A stretch of DNA of 64,000 bases from Betaproteobacteria bacterium Ga0077532 (GCA_001464895.1 LNEE01000013.1:124001-188000); one strand, 5' to 3'; numbered from the stretch's first letter, positions 1 to 8,635 are shown. The notes: a model not told the origin generated them from the sequence alone. Numbers and translations: made by a program.

Positions 1-797
1 ATCGCGAGAAACGGCGCTTCGATCGCTTCCGGGGCCCTCTTCAGGCTCGCGTCGTAGATCATCACGCCGCCGGGCTGGCGCCGCTTGGATTCGTACATGG
101 CGGCGTCGGCACGCGAGAGGAGGGTCTCGAAATCCTCGCCGTGATCGGGATGAATGGCGATGCCCACGCTGGCCGTCACGCGCACGGCGTGGCCGTCGAT
201 CTCGGCGTCGGCGCTGATGGCCGCGACGAGCTTCTCGGCCACCGTGCTGGCGTCCTCCGGCCGCGTGAGTTCGGCCAGCAGGATCACGAACTCGTCGCCG
301 CCGTGGCGGCTCACGGTATCCACTTCCCGCACGACCGAGAGCATCCGCTCGGCGGTCAGACGGAGTACCTGGTCGCCGAAGGCGTGGCCGTAGGTATCGT
401 TGAGCGGCTTGAAGCCGTCGAGGTCCAGGAACAGAAGCGCGAACTGGGCGCCCCGCCGCTTGGTGTTCGCCGTCGCCTGCACGAACCGATCGAGCAGGGT
501 CGTACGGTTGGGAAGGCCGGTGAGAGGGTCCTGGGCGGTGGACTCCGCGGCGAGCGCGAGGGCTTTGGCAGCGGCCTCGGATGCCACCTGGTTGTTGATC
601 GCAGCGACCACGAGCTGTTCGTTCACCTCGACGAGCCGCGCAGCATCGAGGCCCTCCAGACGACTTTCGGCATGCACGACGTCCTGCAGCAGGCGCACGA
701 GCAGCGCCTGCACGGCCTCGACCTGGACGCCCAGCTTCGCCAGTTTCGCCTCGGCGTGCTCGACGCCGGTATCCGGCGCTGCGGGAGGCAGTGTCAC
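1..797 (-). CDS. GGDEF diguanylate cyclase, C-terminus cut by window edge
   Basis: Predicted to make the second messenger c-di-GMP from two GTP. The 265 residues visible have a predicted helical/coiled N-terminal part (about 10-88) and then a GGDEF domain opening with DPLTGLPNR (90-98). The signature GGDEF is at 166-170 and is intact. An RxxD product-inhibition (I) site, REVD at 157-160, lies exactly five residues before it, so feedback control by c-di-GMP is expected. No membrane segment is seen, so it is probably cytosolic. The start is a GTG 24 nt after the KaiC stop and in the same frame; the in-frame TGA excludes an earlier start. Last gene of a three-gene minus-strand unit with the KaiC-like ATPase. 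The protein may carry more domains beyond position 1. Confidence 0.9.
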   Translation of the reverse strand, partial: MTLPPAAPDTGVEHAEAKLAKLGVQVEAVQALLVRLLQDVVHAESRLEGLDAARLVEVNEQLVVAAINNQVASEAAAKALALAAESTAQDPLTGLPNRTTLLDRFVQATANTKRRGAQFALLFLDLDGFKPLNDTYGHAFGDQVLRLTAERMLSVVREVDTVSRHGGDEFVILLAELTRPEDASTVAEKLVAAISADAEIDGHAVRVTASVGIAIHPDHGEDFETLLSRADAAMYESKRRQPGGVMIYDASLKRAPEAIEAPFLA

Positions 798-821
798 GGG
801 TTCGGCACCAGGCCGACGGGC

Positions 822-2309
822 TCAGTCGGCATCGACCGGACCCGCCGGGACGTCCGACAGGGGCTTCCGCGTGGGTCGACCACCGAGCAACCCCTCCTGG
901 TCGGGAAGCGTGGCCCCCATCTCGATGCCGCCGCTGCCGATGGTGTACTGGCGCAGTTCGTTGGAATGCCCGCTCGCACGCACTTTCACGACCGCCATCA
1001 CCCGCAGCAGCTGGCTGTCGACCTCGATGTAGCGCTGGACGACGATGGCGTCGGTGAGAAACGCGGCGCCGTACGGGCTGAAGCGCAGATCGGTGTAGCG
1101 GTCCTCCAGCTCGGAGGTCATCAGCACCGTCACGCCGGCCCGCGCGAGGGCGGTCACGAGCCCCAGCAGCGATTCGCGGAAGTCGGCGCGGAACGTGGGC
1201 GCCAGGCCCAGTTCGAAGCCGGTGAGCGAGTCGAGCACGACCCGAGTGGCGCCGAGCCGCTTCACCTCGGTGAGGATCAGAAGCAGGATCTCGTCGATCG
1301 ACAGGTCCGGCTGCCGGCTGTCGATCAGCCCCACCTTGCCGGAAGCGATGAGATTGCCGAGCGTCTGGTCGCGGAACCGGTTCGGGTGCTGCTCGAAGGC
1401 GGCCACCACGCCGGTCTCGCCGCCGCGGACCCCTTCGGCGAGGAACGAGGCGGCGAGGATGCTCTTCCCGGAGCCCGATGGGCCGGCCACCAGCAGCGAG
1501 TAGCCGCGCGGCAGGCCGCCACCCAGCATCTCGTCGAGCACGGGCACGCCCAGGCGCGCGCGGCCTTCGCGGGCAATGGAATCCACCGCGTGCACCTCGG
1601 TCGCGACCGCGTTCGCCGGCGCGAAGAGGCGCACGCCGGTGTGGTCGATGCGGAAGGTGTGGAGGCCGGGCAGCGTCGGCTGGCCGCGCATCTTCATGAT
1701 CTCCAGCTTCCGCACCATCGAGTTGCGCTGGACGCTCTGGCGCAGCCAGATGAGACCATCGGCCACCGTGAAGACGGGGTTCGCGTCGACTTCGTTGAAG
1801 TACTCGCCGATCAGGAACGTGGTCGCCTGCCAGCTCGTCATGAGCATGCCGAGCTGCTGGACGAACAACTGCAGGCTCGTCGCTGGCCGGTTGCCGTTCT
1901 CGTTCGCCACCACCACCGAGCGGAACGAATCGACGAAGACGAGCCCCGGGTTGTGCGTTGCGACTTCATCGACGATGCGGGCGAGCACGCGGTCGAGGTC
2001 TCCGCCCACCGCTTCTTCCGACAGGTTGACGAACCGGATGCGATGGTTCACTGCGGCGTTGTCGAAGAAGTCGAACTGCTGCTGATACCGCAACATCTTC
2101 AGCGGCGGTTCGCCGAGCACCGTGAAGTAGATCGCGGGGCGCTCGGGCGTGGCGAGCGCGAACATGATCTGGTGGGCGAGCGTGGTCTTGCCGCAGCCGG
2201 GCTGACCGGCAATCAGGTTGAACGAGAACTCGGGGAGACCGCCGCCCAGCACTTCGTCGAGGCCTGGCACGCGGGTGGCGAGCCGGTTGATGCTTACTTT
2301 CGTACTCAT
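822..2309 (-). CDS. KaiC-like ATPase with two RecA/KaiC domains
   Basis: 495 aa, close to the double-domain length of cyanobacterial KaiC. Domain 1 has Walker A GQPGCGKTT (35-43) and Walker B LVFVDS (123-128). Domain 2 has Walker A GPSGSGKS (276-283) and Walker B VVLDS (357-361). Both domains open with the family phrase VxxLDExLGGGLP (around 14-26 and 255-267), and a KMRG-like motif follows each core (KMRGQ near 206; KVRASGHS near 442). No kaiA or kaiB is nearby, so a circadian oscillator is not implied; non-cyanobacterial KaiC homologues often serve in signalling or stress. The ATG at 2309 overlaps the upstream gene's stop (ATGA), and a GGDEF gene follows 24 nt downstream, suggesting the ATPase controls or senses c-di-GMP synthesis. 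Function is inferred. Confidence 0.88.
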   Translation of the reverse strand: MSTKVSINRLATRVPGLDEVLGGGLPEFSFNLIAGQPGCGKTTLAHQIMFALATPERPAIYFTVLGEPPLKMLRYQQQFDFFDNAAVNHRIRFVNLSEEAVGGDLDRVLARIVDEVATHNPGLVFVDSFRSVVVANENGNRPATSLQLFVQQLGMLMTSWQATTFLIGEYFNEVDANPVFTVADGLIWLRQSVQRNSMVRKLEIMKMRGQPTLPGLHTFRIDHTGVRLFAPANAVATEVHAVDSIAREGRARLGVPVLDEMLGGGLPRGYSLLVAGPSGSGKSILAASFLAEGVRGGETGVVAAFEQHPNRFRDQTLGNLIASGKVGLIDSRQPDLSIDEILLLILTEVKRLGATRVVLDSLTGFELGLAPTFRADFRESLLGLVTALARAGVTVLMTSELEDRYTDLRFSPYGAAFLTDAIVVQRYIEVDSQLLRVMAVVKVRASGHSNELRQYTIGSGGIEMGATLPDQEGLLGGRPTRKPLSDVPAGPVDAD

Positions 2310-2746
2310 GAGGAGGTTTCCTGCTCCGGCGGGACGCCCGAGGGTTGGGTCCAGACAGCGCAAAGCAGCTGGTCGGTCAGTGATGGCCCGACCAGACTGG
2401 CGAGCAACTCGTGGAAGGTGACGAACAGCACGATCCCCCCGGCCACTGCGATCTCGGGCGCCTGGCGGAGGAGCGTTGATTTCAGCGCGGAGGCGTCCAC
2501 CGCGGCCAGCGCGCCCTGGTGACCATCGCCGAGCCATGCGAACTCACGCGTGGCGACCTTGAGGCTGCGGTTGAAGAGCGCGGCGACGCCGCGATAGCCG
2601 ATGATCGGGTGCAGGGCCTGATTGATCTCGAGCCAGATGACAACGATTGCATCGGCCACCCGCTCGGCGTCGGCGTCGGCCTGCCCGCCGACCCGCCGGG
2701 TGAGCGTTTCGAGCCATCGATGCACTGTGGGACTCTCGATTGGCAT
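2306..2746 (-). CDS. Unrecognised 146-aa protein, first gene of the KaiC-GGDEF unit
   Basis: I do not recognise a named family. The 146-aa protein is mostly alpha-helical by composition. It has an acidic N-terminal stretch (about 20-40), an HPIIGYRG motif (46-53) and a hydrophobic helix around 98-115 (EIAVAGGIVLFVTFHEL) that could be a buried helix rather than a membrane span. The start at 2746 is chosen because codons upstream read through low-likelihood sequence; the ORF itself opens at 2848. Its stop overlaps the KaiC ATG by four bases, so the two are translationally coupled. That coupling makes it a likely binding partner or regulator of the KaiC-like ATPase, which is an inference. Confidence 0.72.
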   Translation of the reverse strand: MPIESPTVHRWLETLTRRVGGQADADAERVADAIVVIWLEINQALHPIIGYRGVAALFNRSLKVATREFAWLGDGHQGALAAVDASALKSTLLRQAPEIAVAGGIVLFVTFHELLASLVGPSLTDQLLCAVWTQPSGVPPEQETSS

Positions 2747-2934
2747 CTCGGAAGACTGACCTCGAAAGTTGGAACTGAAGAATACGCCTGGCGGTGCGCA
2801 AAAGCCCGCAAGGAACGGACGATATTTCGGCGGTGCCGAACCACCCATGGCGCGCAGACGCGCTCTGTGCGCTACCCCACATGGCCGGATGTACGATCGG
2901 GCCCCATCACCACTTTCCAGGGATGCCCCTCGCC

Positions 2935-4494
2935 ATGCACAACTTCAGCGCGTCGCTGCGCATCACGAAATCCGCCATCCGCACCGAGCAGGGGGTGGTC
3001 GCCGCACAGCATCGGCGCGCCGCCGAGGTGGGGGCGAAAGTGCTCGCCGACGGGGGCGATGCCGTCGATGCCGCGATCGCGACGTCGTTCGCGCTCGGGG
3101 TGCTCGAGCCCTGGATGAGCGGCATCGGTGGCGGTGGCGCGATGGTGCTGTACCGCGCGAAGGCGAAGCGGACTTCCGTGGTGGACTTCGGGATGCGGTC
3201 CCCGGAGTCGCTCGACCTCGCGGACTTCCCTCTGAGCGGCGCGGGCCGGGCGTCGGATCTCTTCCCGTGGGCGCAGGTCGTGGGCGATCGCAACATCCAT
3301 GGTCCCCTCGCGATCGCGGTGCCAGGTGTTGTGGACGGCATGCGGGTCGCGCACGAGCGGCACGCCCGGATGCCCTGGCGCGATCTGCTCGCGCCGGCCA
3401 TCCGCCTGGCGGACGAAGGGCTGCTCGTGGACGGCGTCACCTCCCAGCACATCGCATCTGCCGCGCCGGACCTGCGCCGATACGCCGGCGCCAGCGAGGC
3501 CTATCTCGCGGATGGGTTGCCGCCCGTGCCAGCGTGGTCGGCGCGCACCGAGGTACGCCTGCCTCAGCAGAAACTCGCGGCGACATTGCGGCGCCTCGCC
3601 GACGCAGGCCCGCGCGATCTCTACGACGGTGAACTCGCGCGGGCCGTCGCCGGGGAGATCGGCGCGCTCGGCGGGCGGTTGTCGGCGGCGGATCTCGCGG
3701 CCTATCGGGCCCGCGAAGTGGAGCCGCTGATGATCGACTACCGCGGCGCCCGCGTCGCCGCGACACCGGAACTCACCGCCGGCCCGACGCTCGCGCACGT
3801 GCTCCACCTGCTTTCGGAGCGCCTGGTGCCCCGTGGTGGGCCGGACGCCGACGCCTACGCCGCCTATGCCGGCGCGCTCCAGGAGGCGTACCGCGTCCGG
3901 CTGTCGCGGATGGGCGATCAGGACGGTGCGCGGGCGCCGGCCTGCACCACGCACTTCTGCGTGGTCGACCGCGAGGGGAACATCGCGTCGGTCACGCAGA
4001 CGCTGCTGTCGATCTTCGGCTCGCGCGTGAGCCTGCCCGACACCGGCGTGCTGATGAACAACGGGATCATGTGGTTCGATCCGGAGCAGGGGAATCCGAA
4101 CTCCCTCGCACCGGGCAAGCGCTGCCTCACCAACTACTGCCCGATCGTGGTGGAGCACGGCAGCCGGCGCTTCGCGCTCGGCGCGTCCGGCGGGCGGCGC
4201 ATCCTGCCGGCCGTCGCGCAGATCCTGTCGTTCGTGGTGGACTACGGCGACGCGCTCGACACGGCGTTCCAGCGCCCCCGCATCGATGCGAGCGAAGACG
4301 TGTTGGTGATAGGCGACGAAGCGCTCCCGGCGGCGGTGCAGGCGTCGCTGGCCGCGCGCTTCGAGTTCATCGCACAGCATCGCCTCACGACCCCGATGAA
4401 GTTCGCGTGCCCGACGGCGGTGCTGCGGGCCGGCACTGTGAACAGCGGCGCGACGGAGCTGGGCGTTCCTTGGGCGGATGCCGTGGCGGGGTGA
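2935..4494 (+). CDS. ggt: Gamma-glutamyltransferase family protein (Ntn hydrolase)
   Basis: 519 aa. Family members cleave or transfer the gamma-glutamyl group of glutathione and related amides after self-cleavage into two subunits. The N-terminal part carries GGDAVDAAIATSFALGV (about 40-56) typical of the large subunit. The motif TTHFCVVD begins at residue 338, and T338 is the expected autocatalytic nucleophile, giving a small subunit of about 180 aa. GGRRILPAVAQ near the end fits the oxyanion region. No convincing signal peptide is seen, unlike periplasmic E. coli Ggt. It could therefore be a cytoplasmic branch such as a cephalosporin-acylase-like or oxamate amidohydrolase-like member. The start is uncertain between ATG at 2923 and 2935. 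The gene diverges from the KaiC unit. Confidence 0.85.
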   Translation: MHNFSASLRITKSAIRTEQGVVAAQHRRAAEVGAKVLADGGDAVDAAIATSFALGVLEPWMSGIGGGGAMVLYRAKAKRTSVVDFGMRSPESLDLADFPLSGAGRASDLFPWAQVVGDRNIHGPLAIAVPGVVDGMRVAHERHARMPWRDLLAPAIRLADEGLLVDGVTSQHIASAAPDLRRYAGASEAYLADGLPPVPAWSARTEVRLPQQKLAATLRRLADAGPRDLYDGELARAVAGEIGALGGRLSAADLAAYRAREVEPLMIDYRGARVAATPELTAGPTLAHVLHLLSERLVPRGGPDADAYAAYAGALQEAYRVRLSRMGDQDGARAPACTTHFCVVDREGNIASVTQTLLSIFGSRVSLPDTGVLMNNGIMWFDPEQGNPNSLAPGKRCLTNYCPIVVEHGSRRFALGASGGRRILPAVAQILSFVVDYGDALDTAFQRPRIDASEDVLVIGDEALPAAVQASLAARFEFIAQHRLTTPMKFACPTAVLRAGTVNSGATELGVPWADAVAG

Positions 4495-4624
4495 GGCGTC
4501 GGGCAGCCAGCGGCGGATCGCGGCGGCGATCCGGATTGAACCGCCACGCGGTCTCCAGGCATTCACGGCACGAACGACGACGGGCGCCGCCCGCGAAGAG
4601 ATCGGACCCCAGGAGACCAGAGCC

Positions 4625-6118
4625 ATGACCCTCGCGCGCCCCGGTGCCGTTGCCATCTGCATGACCCTCGCCCTCGGGACCCTCGTTCCGGGAAGATCGG
4701 CCGACGCCATCCCGCTCACGCCGATTCCGAAAGGGGACATCGCCATCCGGCTCGACCCCATCGCCACCGGACTCGCGGCGCCGGCCTACGCGATCAGCGC
4801 GCCCGGCGATCTCGACAGGCTGTTCGTCGTCGAGCAATCGGGTCTGCTGCGCGTCATCGACGGCGGCGTCCTCCAGCCTGGAAACGCGCTCGATATCCGC
4901 AGCCTCGTGGCGCCCCCGCTCATCCCCGCCAACGCGAACGACGAACGCGGCTTCCTCGGCCTCGCGTTCAGCCCGGGTTTCGACGATCCGGCGAGCCACG
5001 GCTATCGCACGCTCTACACGTACAACAGCCAGGTCATTCCACCCGGCACGTCGCCCACCTACGCTGCGCCGAACGGCGCAGACCAGAACTACAAGAATGT
5101 CATCAACGAGTGGAAGATGAGTGCGGCGAACCCGCTCGTGGTCGACCCCGATTCGCGCCGCGAAATCATCTCGTTCGGCAAGAACGCCGGCAATCACAAC
5201 GGGGGAACGATCGCGTTCGGCCCCGATGGGTATCTGTACCTCGGGCTCGGCGATGGCGGCAACGCCAACGATGTCGGTCCGAGCCACATCGAGCCCGGCG
5301 GCAATGCCCAGAACCTCTCGACGCCGCTCGGGAAGATGCTGCGCATCGACCCCGCGGATCCGGCGCTCACCGCGGGCAGCATGGATCCCGCGAGCGGGAA
5401 CGGCGAGTACCGCATCCCCACGACGAATCCCTTCCAGGCAGCGGGGCAGGTGACCGAGATCTACGCGCTCGGATTCCGCAATCCGTACCGTTTCAGCTTC
5501 GATGCGCTGTCCGGGGATCTCATCGTCGCGGACGTGGGGCAGCGGACCATCGAGGAGATCAACCGCGTGGTCCTCGGCGGCAACTATGGCTGGGCGGTCA
5601 AGGAGGGCGACTTTCTGTTCGACCGCGCCACCGGGCAGGTGACCGTGCACTCACCTGGTGACCCGGCCGGGCTGATCGATCCGATCACGGGCACGCTCGG
5701 CACGCTGCAGTACGACCACGGTGACGGCATCTCCATCACGGGTGGCTTCGTGTATCGCGGCAGCGACATTCCCGAACTGGTCGGCAAGTACGTCTTCGGC
5801 GATCTCGCGCTGCGCAACCTGCCGCCCAGGGCGGACGGCCGGCTCTTCCACGCGGACCTCGTGACGGGCGAGATCGAGGAGTTCCTGCTGCCGCAATTCG
5901 CGAACGGCGTGCTGCCCGACGGCCTCACCGTGCACGGGTTCGGTCAGGACGGGACGGGCGAGTTGTACGCGCTCGTGACGAACACGCCGGCCAACGGGAC
6001 GGGCGGCATCGTCTACCGCATCGCGCCGATCCCGGAACCATCGACGGTGGTGCTGATGCTGCTCGGCGTGGCGGGTCTCGGTGTCCGGGTCCATCGCCGG
6101 CGCGGACGCCCTGCCTGA
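4625..6118 (+). CDS. PQQ-dependent sugar dehydrogenase-like protein with PEP-CTERM anchor
   Basis: 497 aa. The fold matches the soluble aldose/glucose dehydrogenase beta-propeller. Repeated blade motifs include RLFVVEQSGLLRVID, ERGFLGLAFSPGF, NHNGGTIAFGPDGYLYLGLGDGG, LGFRNPYRFSFD and EEINRVVLGGNYGW. The NHNGG histidine corresponds to the catalytic base region of this family. An N-terminal signal peptide is likely (about 1-28). The C-terminus reads IPEPSTVVLMLLGVAGLGV followed by arginines, a textbook PEP-CTERM sorting signal processed by an exosortase. No exosortase gene is in the window. The start at 4625 has AGGAG at 4611-4615. The likely role is periplasmic or surface oxidation of sugars using PQQ; the substrate is unknown. 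Confidence 0.87.
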   Translation: MTLARPGAVAICMTLALGTLVPGRSADAIPLTPIPKGDIAIRLDPIATGLAAPAYAISAPGDLDRLFVVEQSGLLRVIDGGVLQPGNALDIRSLVAPPLIPANANDERGFLGLAFSPGFDDPASHGYRTLYTYNSQVIPPGTSPTYAAPNGADQNYKNVINEWKMSAANPLVVDPDSRREIISFGKNAGNHNGGTIAFGPDGYLYLGLGDGGNANDVGPSHIEPGGNAQNLSTPLGKMLRIDPADPALTAGSMDPASGNGEYRIPTTNPFQAAGQVTEIYALGFRNPYRFSFDALSGDLIVADVGQRTIEEINRVVLGGNYGWAVKEGDFLFDRATGQVTVHSPGDPAGLIDPITGTLGTLQYDHGDGISITGGFVYRGSDIPELVGKYVFGDLALRNLPPRADGRLFHADLVTGEIEEFLLPQFANGVLPDGLTVHGFGQDGTGELYALVTNTPANGTGGIVYRIAPIPEPSTVVLMLLGVAGLGVRVHRRRGRPA

Positions 6119-6198
6119 CCACGCCGACCGCGCGCGACCCCATGGCATGATCGCCCCACGGCGCCCGTCCGAGGCGCCGATCCCGGCGGAGACAAGTC

Positions 6199-6948
6199 AT
6201 GCGAGTCGCAAACAAGGTGGCCCTCATCACGGGCGGTGCCCACGGCATGGGCGAGGCGATGGTCCGGTTGTTCGCGCGCGAGGGCGCGAAGGTGGTGGTG
6301 GCCGACATTCTGGAAGCGGAGGGCAGGGCGCTCGCGGCGGACATCGTCGCCGGTGGCGGCGATGCACTCTTCGTGAAGCTCGACGTGGCCGACGAGGCCC
6401 AGTGGGAGGCCGCGATCGCCGCGGTCACCGATCGCTTCGAGCGCATCGACATCCTGGTGAACAACGCCGGCATCAGCGGTGCCGTGCCGGACCGCCTGTC
6501 GACCGAACACTACGACCGCCTGATGGCCGTGAATGCCCGCGGCGCCTTCCTCGGCGTGAAGCACGCGATCCCCGAACTGCGGAAGGCGGGCGGCGGATCC
6601 ATCGTGAACGTCTCGTCGGTGTCGGGGCTGGTGGGCCAGACCTTCGTGCACATGGGCTACAACGCCGCCAAGGCCGCGATCCACGTGATGACCAAGTCGG
6701 CGGCCGTGCAGTTCGCCATCCACGGCATCCGCGTGAACTCCGTGCACCCGGGCTACATGCCGCCGATGCGCACGTCGATCAGCACGGCCGACCCGGCGCA
6801 GCGCGCTGCGATGATGCAGGCCGTACCGATGGGGCGGACTGGTCGGCCCGAGGAAGTGGCCTACGCGGTTCTGTTCCTCGCGTCCGATGAGGCGTCGTAC
6901 ATCACGGGCACCGAACTCGTCGTGGACGGGGGCTTGCTGGCGCAGTGA
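6199..6948 (+). CDS. Short-chain dehydrogenase/reductase
   Basis: 249 aa classical SDR, the usual length. The cofactor motif TGGAHGMG is at 11-18, NNAG at 88-91, and the catalytic Ser-Tyr-Lys set is S140, Y154 and K158 in SSVSGLVGQTFVHMGYNAAK. D36 after the second strand (VVVADI) favours NAD over NADP. The C-terminal phrase SYITGTELVVDGG is standard for the 3-oxoacyl-ACP reductase/dehydrogenase-like branch. The substrate cannot be named from sequence. It stands alone on plus, 80 bases after the sugar dehydrogenase, and ends toward the convergent csbD-like gene. Confidence 0.88.
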   Translation: MRVANKVALITGGAHGMGEAMVRLFAREGAKVVVADILEAEGRALAADIVAGGGDALFVKLDVADEAQWEAAIAAVTDRFERIDILVNNAGISGAVPDRLSTEHYDRLMAVNARGAFLGVKHAIPELRKAGGGSIVNVSSVSGLVGQTFVHMGYNAAKAAIHVMTKSAAVQFAIHGIRVNSVHPGYMPPMRTSISTADPAQRAAMMQAVPMGRTGRPEEVAYAVLFLASDEASYITGTELVVDGGLLAQ

Positions 6949-7046
6949 CGTTCCGGCCGCCGGCCGCGCGGGTTCCTCCTCCCGGCGCGGTCGACAATGT
7001 TCCGTCTGACCGCGTCAACCGGTCCGAGGACGGAAACGGACATGCC

Positions 7047-7068
7047 CCTGCCGGAGTCACCCGGCAGG
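7047..7068. repeat. Inverted repeat between convergent genes, possible terminator
   Basis: Perfect 8-bp arms CCTGCCGG and CCGGCAGG around a 6-nt loop. It lies between the SDR stop (6948) and the minus-strand CsbD gene end (7107). No T-tract follows on either strand, so intrinsic termination is doubtful. Confidence 0.4.
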
Positions 7069-7106
7069 AGATAGTCACGACCTCGAGGCAGGAGGCTCCG
7101 CCCGGG

Positions 7107-7301
7107 TCAGGGCGACGGCCACTTCTTGCTGGCGCTCGTGGCGACTTCCTTGACGTCACCCGCCGCCTTCTGCGCCTTTCCGTTCACCTGCTTCTTGATT
7201 CCCTTGATCTGCTGCGCGTCGCTGTCGACCAGCTTTCCTGCGGCCTGCTGCACCTTTCCGGCCGCATCCTTCAGCGTTCCCTTGACCTGATCCTTGTTCA
7301 T
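7107..7301 (-). CDS. CsbD-family stress protein
   Basis: 64 aa, highly charged and lysine/alanine-rich. The pattern MNKDQVKGTLKDAAGKVQ followed by a second GK..QKAAGDVKE block is the CsbD signature (YjbJ in E. coli). Family members are abundant small proteins induced by general stress; their molecular function is not established. A good ribosome site (AGGTG) precedes the ATG at 7301. It is followed in the same direction by nothing but is preceded by PRC-barrel and glycine-zipper genes on the same strand, an island typical of stress and envelope responses. Confidence 0.9.
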   Translation of the reverse strand: MNKDQVKGTLKDAAGKVQQAAGKLVDSDAQQIKGIKKQVNGKAQKAAGDVKEVATSASKKWPSP

Positions 7302-7359
7302 CGTTTCACCTCGCGTTGCAGTTGAAAGTCATCGAGGCCATCGCGTGAAGCGATCGCGC

Positions 7360-7770
7360 TCATTCCGCGCCGTAGGGCGTGCCGTAGAACTTGTGGACGC
7401 CGCTTGCCCACGATTTGTCCGACATCGACGGCCAATGGTCCTGGTCGAAGCCCGGCGCCTCGTGCAGGGCTTCCTTCATGACATCGAGGGTGAAGCGCTT
7501 GTTCGCCGTGTCGAGTTCAAGTGCAGCCCAGGGCACTGCGAACAGCTTGTCTCCCATGCCCAGCACACCCCCGAACGACAGCACTGCGTACTCGATCCGG
7601 CCCGAGGACATGTCGATCATGAATTCCTTGATGTCGCCCAGATCCTCGCCTTCCGAGTTGTAGACGTCGTTGCCGATGAGCGTGTCGGCGCCCATCAGTG
7701 CGGGGCCAGGTCCTGAGTCCCTGTTCGCGTACATCCCGAAGTTGTCGCGCGTCACGTAGTTGGTTTCCAT
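7360..7770 (-). CDS. PRC-barrel domain protein
   Basis: 136 aa. Residues 25-100 read as a PRC-barrel: ALMGADTLIGNDVYNSEGEDLGDIKEFMIDMSSGRIEYAVLSFGG, then LFAVPWAALELD. These small beta-barrels occur in RNA-processing and photosynthetic proteins and, as stand-alone forms like this one, in stress-linked clusters of environmental proteobacteria. No signal peptide is apparent. The start at 7770 has AAAGGAA eight bases upstream; the open frame extends to 8058 but the upstream part lacks a ribosome site. Located 58 bases before csbD and 232 bases after the glycine-zipper gene on the same strand. Confidence 0.88.
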   Translation of the reverse strand: METNYVTRDNFGMYANRDSGPGPALMGADTLIGNDVYNSEGEDLGDIKEFMIDMSSGRIEYAVLSFGGVLGMGDKLFAVPWAALELDTANKRFTLDVMKEALHEAPGFDQDHWPSMSDKSWASGVHKFYGTPYGAE

Positions 7771-8002
7771 GTTCGTTCCTTTGATCTGGTGCGTGGGTTG
7801 GGACTTCGCTGCCCCAGGGCGTTGGCGTGGTGGCTTCGAATCCAATGGGAGGGGGGTAGGGTGCATAGGGTGGATGGCCTTTGTCCCGACCCCCAGTGAA
7901 CAGACTATGGGGAGCAACGGATGGCGGTCTGTGCGCGAACGAACCCGGGATGCGACGCGACGTACGGCATCTGAGGAACTTGGTTCCGCGCCCTGCGAAC
8001 CG

Positions 8003-8314
8003 TCACGGGGTCTTCGCTGCGCCAGCGGCAGCGCCACCGAGGGCGCCGGCGACGGCACCCACTGCGGCGCCTACCACGACCCCGGCCGGGCCGGCGACCA
8101 CCACGCCGATCGATGCCCCCGCCGCAGCGCCGGCGATTGCGCCGCCGCCCACGAACGCCGAACCGGCCTCGCGCTCCGCCTCCTCGCGGTCGAGCGGCAC
8201 CTGCGCTGAAAGTTTCGGGTCCTGCGATGGAATGCCGTGGCCGGGACGGGCCTGGTCGGCAAGGTCTTCGTCCGCACGTTTGGTTTCGGGCGGTGCAGTG
8301 GTGTCGGGGTTCAT
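8003..8314 (-). CDS. Glycine-zipper protein, hypothetical
   Basis: 103 aa. The N-terminal half is hydrophilic and acidic (1-50). The second half (52-100) is an Ala/Gly/Val-rich stretch with GxxxG-type spacing (GGGAIAGAAAGASIG, then VVVGAAVGAVAGALGG), the glycine-zipper pattern of small membrane-inserting or surface proteins. No signal peptide is seen. AAGGAG precedes the ATG at 8314. Function unknown; the neighbouring PRC-barrel and CsbD genes point to a stress or envelope role. Confidence 0.75.
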   Translation of the reverse strand: MNPDTTAPPETKRADEDLADQARPGHGIPSQDPKLSAQVPLDREEAEREAGSAFVGGGAIAGAAAGASIGVVVAGPAGVVVGAAVGAVAGALGGAAAGAAKTP

Positions 8315-8635
8315 GCGCGTCTCCTTGGTGAGATGGGCGGAGCACGAGCATCGCGCCGCCATCCGATGAGCCAAGGTAGTGCCGTCAGGCGAGCGGGTCT
8401 GTGCGGCAGCCGACCGTCTCTCGCCAGCATGCAGACGCAGTTCGCCATGCACGGTACCCGCACGTCTCACGCAGGAACCGGTCCCCGCGTGTGCGCTGAC
8501 GAACAGATCTAGATGTGGTGCTCCGCTACAAAGGACTTCTTCAGGTGACCGCACCTCGCGAGCCCCGATCGTCGGTGGCCTCGTAGTGGTTGCCTGCCGT
8601 GGATCCGTCCGAACAACCTCACAAGGAATTCCAAC
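8315..8635. other. Gene-free divergent region, 321 bases
   Basis: Lies between the minus-strand glycine-zipper gene and the plus-strand outer-membrane protein gene, so it should hold promoters for both. No clear sigma-70 boxes, repeats or RNA gene were recognised in it. Only the ribosome site AAGGAA before 8636 is evident. Confidence 0.5.

Noticed and set aside
822-2309. Circadian clock kaiABC locus
   Set aside because: Only a KaiC-like ATPase is present; no kaiA or kaiB genes adjoin it.
2371-2390. A GGTCGGTCA match to half of the paa operator
   Set aside because: It lies inside a coding region, lacks the second half-site and is not near a promoter of a paa gene.
141-2522. 793-aa open frame on plus across the KaiC/GGDEF region
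   Set aside because: It has no recognisable motifs and is the antisense shadow of clear KaiC and GGDEF domains on the minus strand; such frames are common in GC-rich DNA.
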